From CAZEBW01 sp964510205 (GTDB lineage Bacteria > Chloroflexota > Anaerolineae > VGOG01): 12,976 nucleotides of DNA. Made by a program: the position numbers and the translations under genes. The notes beneath the pieces were generated by a model. It searched no databases. It worked only from the letters and a program-made list of their open reading frames with translations, and was not told the origin of the DNA. The stretch is from NCBI GenBank assembly GCA_964510205.1, contig CAZEBW010000094.1, positions 1 through 12,976 of the forward strand. The letters run 5' to 3'. The first letter of the stretch is position 1, and every line of letters begins with the position of its first letter. Positions 7,239 through 12,976 of the stretch are shown piece by piece.

Positions 7239-10008
7239 GCGGACGATTACGCTGCACGTCAACGGCGTGCCCCATCAGTTGGAAGTCTCGTCCGAAACGA
7301 CACTGCTTGAGGTGCAGCGCGACCAGCTTCACCTGACCGGCGCCAAGAACGGCTGTGGCCAGGGGCACTGCGGAACCTGCACGGTCATTGTCAACAATCA
7401 GGCTGTACGCTCCTGCATCACACCTGCCCACCGGCTGGACGGCGCTCAGGTGGAGACTATCGAGGGGCTGGCCCGGGGCGATGAGCTACACCCGTTGCAG
7501 CGAGCCTTCATCGACCAGGGGGCCGTGCAGTGCGGCTTCTGCACGCCGGGCATGATCATGGCCGGCAAGGCGCTGCTGGACGCCAACCCCCAGCCGACTG
7601 GTGAAGACATCGTCAAGGCCCTGACGCCCAACCTGTGTCGCTGCACGGGCTACGCCAGCATCGTCCGGGCCATTCAACAGGTTTCAAGTTCCAGGTTCCA
7701 AGTTTCAGGTTTTGGTGAACCTGAAACCTTGAACCTAAAACCTGGAACCATTGGGAAGCCGGTGCCCCGGCCCGATGCTCGGGCCAAGGTCACCGGAGAG
7801 GCCATCTTCGCCGCCGACCTCTACTTCGAGAACATGCTCCATGCCAAGGTGCTGCGCAGCGCCCACCCCCACGCTCGCATCCGACGCATTGACGTCAGCA
7901 AAGCCAAAGCGCTGTCCGGCGTGGCAGCGATCCTCACCGCCGACGACATCCCCGGTGTCCGCACCCACGGCACCATCCGCGCCGACTGGCCCTCCCTCTG
8001 CTGGGACAAGGTGCGCTACACCGGCGACGCCCTGGCCCTGGTGGCCGCCGAGACGGAGGCCATCGCCGAGGAAGCCCTCAAGCTCATCGAAGTGGACTAC
8101 GAGCTGCTCCCCGGCGTTTTCTCTCCCCAGGAGGCCCTGGCGCCAGGCGCGCCGCTGATCCACGAGGACACCCCCGGCAACCTGCTGAAGCACATCAAGG
8201 TGCGCAAGGGAGAGGTGAAGTCTGGCTTCGCGGAGGCCGATGTCATCGTCGAACAGGAGTATCGCACGCCATTTATCGAACATGCATATTTGGAGCCGGA
8301 GGCCGGCGTCGCTGTCCCAGAGCCTGACGGTCGCATAACCGTTTACGTCGGCTCCCAGATTCCCTTCGAGGACCGCCGCCAGGTAGCCGAGGCACTGGAC
8401 ATCCCTGAAGAAAAGGTACGCATCGTGCAGACAGCCGTGGGCGGGGCCTTCGGCGGCAAGGAGGACATCACCGTCCAGATTCCCACCGCGCTGCTGGCCC
8501 AGGTCACCGGCCGGCCGGTGAAACTGGTCTTCAGTCGCCAGGAGTCCATGCGCGTTCATCCCAAGCGGCACGCCACCACCATCCGCCTGAAGGTGGGGGC
8601 GACGCGGGACGGGACGCTGACCGCCGTGCAGGCCACCATCTGGGGCGATGCCGGGGCCTATGCCTCGCTGAGTGAGCCCGTGATGACCCGCACCGCCACC
8701 CACGTTGCCGGTCCCTACCAGATGCCCCACGTGAAGGTTGACTGCTACGCCGTCTACACCAACAACCCCCCGGCCGGGGCGATGCGCGGTTTCGGCGTGC
8801 CCCAGGCCATCTTCGCCATCGAGAGCACCATGGACCTCCTGGCCAAGAAGCTGGGCCTGCGCCCTCTGGAGCTGCGGCGGCGCAACGCCCTGCGGGTGGG
8901 TTCGGTCACCGCCACCGGGCAACTGTTGCGGGAGAGCGTAGGGTTGTTGGAAACCATGGAGCGGGTGGAGGCGGCGGTGCGGGAGTTGGGTGAGGAGGTG
9001 CTCGTTCCTTCGGGGCCGGACGAGCGCCGTGGTTGGGGCTTTGCCTGCTGCCTGAAAAACGTGGGTTTGGGCGGCGGGCTGCCCGACACGGCTGGAGCAG
9101 CGGTGGACCTGACCGAGGACGGAAACGTTGTGGTTCGCATCGGGGCGGCTGAGGTGGGGCAGGGGCTGGTGGGCATCGCCGCCCAGATCGCCTCGGAGGT
9201 GCTGGGAGCGCCCTACGAGCGGGTGCAGGTGGTGGTGGGCGACACCGCCCGCACCCTCGACGGCGGCCCGACGGTGGCCAGCCGCCAGACCTTCATCACC
9301 GGCAACGCCGTGCGCCACGCCGCGCTCAAGGTGCGGGAGCAACTGGCTGCCGCTGCGGCCGAGGTGCTGGACGTGTCCCCCGACGCCCTATCCTTTTCCG
9401 ACGGGCGGGTGCAGGCTCCTGATGGGCGGGAGATGCCGCTGGTGGAGGCCATTGCCCTGGCCCGGCGGGAGGGGCGACCCCTCTCGGCGGAGCACGTCTA
9501 CCAGCCGCCACCCACCACCCCTCTGGGCGAGCCGGGCGACGACCACTTCGCCTACGGCTTCGCCACCCAGGCTGCGCTGGTGGAGGTGGACACGCGGACG
9601 GGCCGGGTGGAGGTGCTCAAAGTCATCGCCGCCCACGACGTGGGGCGGGCCATCAATCCGCAGGCCATCGCCGGGCAGTTGGAGGGCGGGGCGGTGATGG
9701 GGATGGGCTTTGCCCTCAGCGAGGAGTTGGTGGTGAAAGAGGGCGTGGTGCAGAACGCCGACCTGGCCCGCTACCGCATCCCGCGCATCAAGCAGGCGCC
9801 GCAGGTGGTGCCCATCATCGTGGAGGCGGCCACGTCCGAGGGGCCTTTCGGGGCCAAGGGGGTGGGGGAGATCACCTCGATCCCGACGGCGCCGGCCATC
9901 ATCAACGCCATCCACGCCGCTACTGGCGTGCGCATCACCGATCTGCCGGCCAGGCCGGAGAGGATACAAGCGGCATTTGAGGTGGGGCCAGGAGAGAAGG
10001 GGGAGTGA
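7231..10008 (+). CDS. Fused [2Fe-2S]/molybdopterin aldehyde oxidoreductase-like enzyme (Mop-type architecture)
   Basis: This 925-residue protein joins a [2Fe-2S] unit (residues 1-150) to a Mo-cofactor unit (about 175-925). Cluster ligands are Cys42, Cys47, Cys50, Cys62 and Cys101, Cys104, Cys136, Cys138. The Mo part opens with IGKPVPRPDARAKVTGEA and has VGGAFGGKED, AMRGFG at 517-522 and GAKGVGE ending at Glu880, the expected catalytic base. The layout and length match Desulfovibrio gigas aldehyde oxidoreductase (Mop, 907 residues), which has no FAD domain and passes electrons to flavodoxin or ferredoxin; no FAD gene follows here, though it could borrow the upstream flavoprotein. Residues 151-174 are a Ser/Gly/Pro-rich linker encoded by a heptamer hairpin repeat. 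ATG 7231 overlaps the previous gene by 8 nt; GGAG lies about 10 nt upstream. Substrate is unknown. Confidence 0.93.
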   Translation: MDRRTITLHVNGVPHQLEVSSETTLLEVQRDQLHLTGAKNGCGQGHCGTCTVIVNNQAVRSCITPAHRLDGAQVETIEGLARGDELHPLQRAFIDQGAVQCGFCTPGMIMAGKALLDANPQPTGEDIVKALTPNLCRCTGYASIVRAIQQVSSSRFQVSGFGEPETLNLKPGTIGKPVPRPDARAKVTGEAIFAADLYFENMLHAKVLRSAHPHARIRRIDVSKAKALSGVAAILTADDIPGVRTHGTIRADWPSLCWDKVRYTGDALALVAAETEAIAEEALKLIEVDYELLPGVFSPQEALAPGAPLIHEDTPGNLLKHIKVRKGEVKSGFAEADVIVEQEYRTPFIEHAYLEPEAGVAVPEPDGRITVYVGSQIPFEDRRQVAEALDIPEEKVRIVQTAVGGAFGGKEDITVQIPTALLAQVTGRPVKLVFSRQESMRVHPKRHATTIRLKVGATRDGTLTAVQATIWGDAGAYASLSEPVMTRTATHVAGPYQMPHVKVDCYAVYTNNPPAGAMRGFGVPQAIFAIESTMDLLAKKLGLRPLELRRRNALRVGSVTATGQLLRESVGLLETMERVEAAVRELGEEVLVPSGPDERRGWGFACCLKNVGLGGGLPDTAGAAVDLTEDGNVVVRIGAAEVGQGLVGIAAQIASEVLGAPYERVQVVVGDTARTLDGGPTVASRQTFITGNAVRHAALKVREQLAAAAAEVLDVSPDALSFSDGRVQAPDGREMPLVEAIALARREGRPLSAEHVYQPPPTTPLGEPGDDHFAYGFATQAALVEVDTRTGRVEVLKVIAAHDVGRAINPQAIAGQLEGGAVMGMGFALSEELVVKEGVVQNADLARYRIPRIKQAPQVVPIIVEAATSEGPFGAKGVGEITSIPTAPAIINAIHAATGVRITDLPARPERIQAAFEVGPGEKGE
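7681..7748. repeat. Hairpin-forming heptamer repeat element 3, in frame at the Fe-S/Mo fusion junction
   Basis: The left arm is a run of 7-nt units: GTTTCAA, GTTCCAG, GTTCCAA, GTTTCAG and GTTTTGG (7681-7715). After TGAA come the complementary units CCTGAAA, CCTTGAA, CCTAAAA and CCTGGAA (7720-7747). Two perfect 10-bp stems can be paired: 7702-7711 with 7718-7727, and 7688-7697 with 7739-7748. It is read through in the one forward frame without a stop; the other two frames meet TGA at 7716 and 7730. It encodes the linker between the Fe-S and Mo parts of the fusion protein. Confidence 0.88.
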
Positions 10009-10343
10009 TGAACATCACCACTGGTGGCACCGGCCCCGCCCCCCGTGACGTGACTTCTGAGGCGACGCGGGCGGTCATCGAGCGGGAGATGCCCGGCCTG
10101 GCCGAGTTGGTGCCGCTGGAGGGGGTGCGGCGTTTTACTCCCTTCGCCGCCCTCTCGCGAGCCGTGACTGGCATTCGGGGAAAGACCCTGATCGTCAATC
10201 TGCCGGGCAATCCGCAGGCGGTGCGGGAGAGCATGGAAATCCTGGGGCCGCTGCTGCCGGCGACGGTGGCCCTGGTGAAGGGCGAAGCGCCCCCGAATGG
10301 CATCAACGATCCGTCCTGGAAGGTGTACACACGTGGACGATAA
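10008..10343 (+). CDS. MogA/MoaB-like molybdopterin-binding protein, lacking the N-terminal part
   Basis: The 111-residue product begins at the molybdopterin-binding loop TTGGTG (residues 4-9) and continues with PAPRDVTSEATRAVIEREMPGL, then LSRAVTGIRGKTLIVNLPGNP and AVRESMEILGPLLPA. This is the C-terminal part of MogA/MoaB, which adenylates molybdopterin before metal insertion. Full proteins are about 160-195 residues, so roughly the first 60-75 residues are missing, including the first strand with its SDR-type motif and the acidic residues before the TTGGTG loop. The start is well placed: TGATG overlap with the fusion gene stop and purine-rich GGAGAGAAGGGGGAG upstream; an in-frame TGA at 9978 excludes a longer protein. 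GTG 10005 would add one residue. Probably a decayed or non-catalytic mini-protein, though its neat translational coupling suggests it is still made. Confidence 0.8.
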   Translation: MNITTGGTGPAPRDVTSEATRAVIEREMPGLAELVPLEGVRRFTPFAALSRAVTGIRGKTLIVNLPGNPQAVRESMEILGPLLPATVALVKGEAPPNGINDPSWKVYTRGR

Positions 10344-11577
10344 GATGGTGGTGGGCAAGGACGGCGAGCTGCGATTGCCAGAGGACCAGCGTCGCCGCTG
10401 GGGCCTGACGCCTGGCACAGAGTTCGTGGTTCGAGAAACGTCTGAGGGATTGCTGCTACGTCCATCGGATCCACCGCTGAGCAAGGTCTACGTCGAACCC
10501 ACCACAGCCTGCAACCTGAACTGCCCCATCTGTGTTCGCCGTTCCTGGAGCGAACCGGGCGGGACTATGGACATGGCAATCTACCGGCGGCTGGTGGATG
10601 GACTGCGGGGGATGCCGTCATTGCGCACAATGGCCTTCTGGGGCCTGGGCGAACCGCTGCTGCATCCCGACATTGTGGAGATGGTGGCGCTGGCCAAAGA
10701 ACTGGGGGCAAAGACAGAGCTGATCACCAATGGGCTTTTGTTGGACAGAGAGATGGCTGAGGGTTTGGTCATGGCGGGGCTGGACACACTCGTCGTATCA
10801 GTGGATGGGACCTCGCCGGAATCATACGCGGACATCAGATCAGGCGCTGACCTTGGCATGGTGCAGAAGAACGTGGAGGGCCTGCACGCCGCGCGTCGCG
10901 CCAACCGTCGCGACAACCCCGAGATCGGCCTCGAGTTCGTGGTCACGCGGCGCAACGTATCCGAACTGCCGAACCTGCGTCGCCTGGCCTACTCGATGGA
11001 AGCGAGCTTTATCGTCGTGACGAACGTGCTGCCCTACACCGAGGAGTTCAAGGAGGAGATTCTCTACTGGCTATCGGTTGGCAGTCCGTATCCGCTGGTG
11101 CGCTCGCGGTGGATTCCGGAGATCGTGCTTCCCCGGATAGATGCACGTGCCAAGTACTTGGAGCCGCTGGTAGGGTTGTTGCAGCACGGCGGGACCCTTG
11201 ACCCCCTGCTCGGGCATCCGGACAGGGCCTACGGCTACTGTCGCTTCGTGCGAGAAGGGGCCGTGGCTGTCGCCTGGGATGGCGAGGTGAGCCCTTGCAT
11301 CCCCCTGATGCATTCCTACACCTGCTACATCCTCGGTCGAGAGAAGGCGATCCGGCGCTACACCGTGGGCAATGTCAATAATGAGGAGATCAAAAGCATC
11401 TACGGCCGCGATGAGTACCGGCGATTCCGCACACGGGTGCAAGAGTTCGACTTCTCGCCGTGTGCCGCTTGCGGCGGTTGCTATCTGTCCGAGACCAACG
11501 AAGAGGACTGCTTTGGTAACCCGTTCCCGGTCTGTGGGGATTGTCTATGGGCCAGAGGGATCATCTTGTGCCCTTGA
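10333..11577 (+). CDS. Radical SAM/SPASM protein with AbrB-like N-terminus, candidate Mo/W enzyme maturase
   Basis: This protein has 414 residues. Residues about 6-45 (VVGKDGELRLPEDQ to LLLRP) look like an AbrB/SpoVT/MazE swapped-hairpin domain. The radical SAM core follows: Cys61, Cys65 and Cys68 in CNLNCPIC bind the 4Fe-4S cluster that cleaves S-adenosylmethionine, and GLGEPLLHPD (105-114) matches the SAM-binding GGEP region. The C-terminal part has WDGEVSPC and then Cys377, Cys380, Cys383, Cys393, Cys401, Cys404 and Cys413, a SPASM-like set for auxiliary clusters. The closest family I recall is the radical SAM maturase associated with tungsten aldehyde oxidoreductases; this is from memory. 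GTG 10333 is chosen because GGAAGG lies 9 nt upstream, giving an 11-nt overlap with the previous gene; ATG 10345 (410 residues) is an alternative with no clear ribosome site, and ATG 10297 lies deep in the previous gene. Substrate is unknown. Confidence 0.85.
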   Translation: MDDKMVVGKDGELRLPEDQRRRWGLTPGTEFVVRETSEGLLLRPSDPPLSKVYVEPTTACNLNCPICVRRSWSEPGGTMDMAIYRRLVDGLRGMPSLRTMAFWGLGEPLLHPDIVEMVALAKELGAKTELITNGLLLDREMAEGLVMAGLDTLVVSVDGTSPESYADIRSGADLGMVQKNVEGLHAARRANRRDNPEIGLEFVVTRRNVSELPNLRRLAYSMEASFIVVTNVLPYTEEFKEEILYWLSVGSPYPLVRSRWIPEIVLPRIDARAKYLEPLVGLLQHGGTLDPLLGHPDRAYGYCRFVREGAVAVAWDGEVSPCIPLMHSYTCYILGREKAIRRYTVGNVNNEEIKSIYGRDEYRRFRTRVQEFDFSPCAACGGCYLSETNEEDCFGNPFPVCGDCLWARGIILCP

Positions 11578-11604
11578 GCTGAGCCGGCGTGACGAGACAA
11601 GTAG

Positions 11605-11616
11605 GCGCATATGCGC
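11605..11616. promoter_or_regulatory. 12-bp perfect palindrome just upstream of the ars promoter
   Basis: GCGCATATGCGC is a perfect palindrome ending 1 nt before the -35 hexamer. It may be a binding site for a dimeric regulator or chance; it differs from the two ArsR-like operators. No T-run follows, so it is not a terminator. Confidence 0.35.
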
Positions 11617-11617
11617 T

Positions 11618-11646
11618 TTGACAAATCCCCTTACATGTGCTATCAT
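11618..11646 (+). promoter_or_regulatory. Sigma-70-type promoter of arsR-arsM
   Basis: The -35 hexamer TTGACA (11618-11623) is a perfect consensus. After a 17-bp spacer comes TATCAT (11641-11646), one base from consensus. Transcription would begin near 11653, leaving a leader of roughly 158 nt before arsR. It lies in the only sizeable non-coding stretch between the radical SAM gene and arsR, and an ArsR-like inverted repeat overlaps its -10 edge and start site, the arrangement expected for repression by an ArsR protein. Confidence 0.8.
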
Positions 11647-11663
11647 ATCAACCTGCGTTGATA
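11646..11663. promoter_or_regulatory. ArsR-type operator 1 overlapping the promoter
   Basis: TATCAAC and GTTGATA form a perfect inverted repeat with a 4-bp spacer, equivalent to TATCAA-N6-TTGATA. ArsR/SmtB repressors commonly bind imperfect 12-2-12 repeats or TCAA-N6-TTGA cores. The site covers the end of the -10 hexamer and the predicted transcription start, so a bound repressor would block RNA polymerase. Binding by the ArsR encoded downstream is inferred. Confidence 0.75.
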
Positions 11664-11745
11664 AAGTGGCGCCTCCGCCTGGAAGTCTAACCCGTGGACG
11701 GTGAGGACAAAGGAATGGGTTGAGTCGCTCTTTTTTTGGAAATTG

Positions 11746-11767
11746 TATATCAATGCTCTTTGATATA
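11746..11767. promoter_or_regulatory. ArsR-type operator 2 in the arsR leader
   Basis: TATATCAA (11746-11753) and TTGATATA (11760-11767) form a perfect 8-bp inverted repeat with a 6-bp spacer. The core is the same TATCAA-N6-TTGATA as operator 1, about 100 bp upstream. It lies downstream of the predicted start site and 43 bp before arsR. It could act as a roadblock, allow looping with operator 1, or repress a weaker second promoter. Confidence 0.72.
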
Positions 11768-11810
11768 GATTGCAGTTTGTTTGCTCCCTGGATGAGGGAG
11801 GTGATGAGGT

Positions 11811-12209
11811 ATGGCAGTTGATTTAGCGGTCAAGGTCGAGCCTCAGCCGGCGGGCCTGGCTCAACTCTCCGGTTTCCTGAAGACCCTCTGTGAACAGAAC
11901 CGGATGCGCATCCTGTGCTTCCTGATGCAGGGGGAGCGCAGTGTCTGCGACCTGGCGGACTGCCTGCGCCTGCCCCAGAATCTGGTGTCGCACCACCTGA
12001 GCGTCCTGCGGGAGTTGGGTCTCGTCGCTGCCCGCCGCGACGCCCACGACGCCCGCTGGGTCTACTACTCGGTGGATCGGGCCGCTCTGGCTCAGTTGAA
12101 CGCCCTGTACCTCAGTTTCTTCACCGCTGACCGGTCTGAGCCCTGGCGCCCGGACTGCTGTGCCGGCGACGAGTGTTGTCTGGAGTGCCTGGTCGCTGGA
12201 TCCTGTTGA
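11811..12209 (+). CDS. arsR: ArsR/SmtB-family metalloregulatory repressor
   Basis: This 132-residue winged-helix repressor dissociates from DNA when it binds a thiophilic metalloid, probably As(III). The core fits the family: FLKTLCEQNRMRILCFL, then RSVCDLADCL, the recognition helix LPQNLVSHHLSVLRELGLV (about 54-72) and the wing RRDAHDARWVYYSV (75-88). The E. coli sensor motif ELCVCDLC is replaced by Cys46 and Cys51. A C-terminal tail adds Cys117, Cys118, Cys122, Cys123, Cys126 and Cys132, a likely extra or alternative metalloid site. ATG 11811 has GGGAGGTGATG (11796-11806) upstream, an almost full anti-16S match. Two TATCAA-N6-TTGATA repeats upstream suggest autoregulation. The following gene is an arsenite methyltransferase, which supports an arsenic role over zinc or cadmium. 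Confidence 0.92.
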   Translation: MAVDLAVKVEPQPAGLAQLSGFLKTLCEQNRMRILCFLMQGERSVCDLADCLRLPQNLVSHHLSVLRELGLVAARRDAHDARWVYYSVDRAALAQLNALYLSFFTADRSEPWRPDCCAGDECCLECLVAGSC

Positions 12210-12215
12210 GGAGGA

Positions 12216-12976
12216 ATGGTAATCCTGAAAGAGAAGGTCAAAGAGCGCTACGCGGAACTGGCCCTGGGGGATATGCCCCTGTCTTGCTGCAGCGGCCTCT
12301 ACACTCCGAGCGATCTGGCCGGCCTGCCACCCGAAGCGGTCGGGCTGTCTCTGGGCTGCGGCAACCCGGTGGCTCTGGCTAGCCTGCGGCCCGGCGAGGT
12401 GGTGTTGGATATCGGCTCCGGGGCAGGGCTCGATGTCTTTCTCGCTGCCCGCAGGGTGGGCCCAACCGGCCAGGCCATCGGCCTGGACATGACCGGGGCC
12501 ATGATCCAACGGGCCAGCCAGGCGGCCAAGCAGGCCGGATTCAACAACGTCGGGTTTCGCCTGGGCGACGCCGAGGACATGCCCTTGTCCGACGAGTCGG
12601 TGGACGTGATTATCTCCAACTGCGTGATCAACCTGGCCCTGGACAAGGGTCGGGTCTTCCAGGAGGCGTACCGTGTGCTGCGGCCCGGTGGACGGTTGAT
12701 GATCTCCGACATCGTCACCGATAAACCGCTGCCGGAGTCGGTGCATTCCGACCCCGAGGAGTGGGCCCGCTGTGTGGGCGGGGCCATCCCCGACGAGGAA
12801 TACACCCGCCTCATCGCCGAGGCCGGGTTCAAACGTGTGATCTGTATTCACGGGCTTGATTTTCGCCAGGTCGGTGATGTCCGCGTGTACAGTGCCAATA
12901 TCAGTGCCGAAAAACAAATGAAACGCCATGTGCAACTTTATTTGACAGACACCAAGCCTGCGAAATCAAGTGGGTT
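12216..12976 (+). CDS. arsM: Arsenite S-adenosylmethionine methyltransferase (3' end outside window)
   Basis: ArsM methylates trivalent arsenic with S-adenosylmethionine to methylated arsenicals in the cytosol. The frame is open from ATG 12216 to the window edge (at least 253 residues), close to the usual 260-280, so little is missing. The Rossmann methyltransferase fold shows VVLDIGSGAGLD (62-73), the SAM-binding glycine motif, and LGDAEDMP (116-123). The As(III)-binding cysteines are all recognisable: Cys24/Cys25 (SCCSG), Cys48 (SLGCGNP), Cys136 (SNCVINL) and Cys186 (ARCVGGAIP). They match the four conserved positions of characterised ArsM, of which three are essential. It starts 6 nt after the arsR stop, in the same frame, with GAGGAGG overlapping that stop and unusually close (1 nt) to the ATG; the in-frame TGA at 12207 excludes a longer start. 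Probably co-transcribed with arsR. Confidence 0.93.
   Translation, partial: MVILKEKVKERYAELALGDMPLSCCSGLYTPSDLAGLPPEAVGLSLGCGNPVALASLRPGEVVLDIGSGAGLDVFLAARRVGPTGQAIGLDMTGAMIQRASQAAKQAGFNNVGFRLGDAEDMPLSDESVDVIISNCVINLALDKGRVFQEAYRVLRPGGRLMISDIVTDKPLPESVHSDPEEWARCVGGAIPDEEYTRLIAEAGFKRVICIHGLDFRQVGDVRVYSANISAEKQMKRHVQLYLTDTKPAKSSG

Noticed and set aside
7735..9342. A long open frame on the minus strand (535 codons), opposite the Mo part of the fusion gene
   Set aside because: The plus-strand protein has all family motifs. The reverse product is His/Gly/Arg/Leu-rich with no recognisable domain, typical of a shadow of a GC-rich coding gene.
11689..11737. A terminator in the arsR leader: AACCC pairing with GGGTT, followed later by seven T
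   Set aside because: The stem is only 5 bp with a 23-nt loop and is separated from the T-run (11731-11737) by about 9 nt; too weak to call.
11736..11765. A second promoter at operator 2 (TTGGAA, 18 bp, TTGATA)
   Set aside because: Both hexamers are poor matches and the -10 coincides with the inverted repeat; possible but not supportable alone.
11823..12935. A 370-codon minus-strand open frame opposite arsR-arsM
   Set aside because: Both plus-strand genes are clearly recognisable with ribosome sites and conserved cysteines; the reverse frame has no recognisable domain.

Overview
The window is about 13 kb of high-GC bacterial DNA with all genes on the + strand. It holds two units. Positions 1-11577 are one long, tightly packed operon, already running at the left edge, for molybdenum hydroxylases of the xanthine oxidase family (xanthine dehydrogenase, aldehyde oxidoreductase, CoxL-like). 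Positions 11605-12976 are a separate arsenic-responsive unit, arsR-arsM, with its own promoter and operators. Codon use, the D. gigas Mop-like gene fusion, the SPASM-type radical SAM protein and the hairpin-forming spacer repeats suggest a Chloroflexota bacterium, perhaps Anaerolineae, but this is inference and no marker gene is present.

The hydroxylase operon runs: the 3' end of a FAD subunit gene; a [2Fe-2S] subunit; a CoxL-like Mo subunit; the C-terminal remnant of an XdhC-type maturation factor; a second FAD subunit; a second [2Fe-2S] subunit; a second Mo subunit; a 925-residue fusion of a third [2Fe-2S] unit to a third Mo subunit; an N-terminally truncated MogA/MoaB-like protein; and a radical SAM/SPASM protein with an AbrB-like N-terminus. 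This gives two complete three-subunit enzymes (FAD, Fe-S and Mo) plus one FAD-less enzyme laid out like Desulfovibrio gigas Mop. None carries the form I CO dehydrogenase signature. All three keep the catalytic glutamate, so they are probably aldehyde or N-heterocycle hydroxylases of unknown substrate. From position 3633 on, genes overlap or nearly touch, which implies translational coupling.

The most unusual structural feature is a set of four hairpin-forming elements, three of them clearly built from 7-8 nt tandem units followed by their reverse complements. Two fill the 85-nt spacers before the first [2Fe-2S] gene and the first Mo gene, ending against the Shine-Dalgarno sites. The third lies in frame at the Fe-S/Mo junction of the fusion gene and encodes the linker. 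The fourth, less regular in period, lies in frame inside the second Mo subunit. They differ in sequence but share an architecture.

The arsenic unit has a near-consensus sigma-70 promoter (TTGACA, 17 bp, TATCAT) and two inverted repeats with the same TATCAA-N6-TTGATA core. They are followed by an ArsR repressor rich in cysteine and an arsenite S-adenosylmethionine methyltransferase, ArsM, that runs off the right edge.
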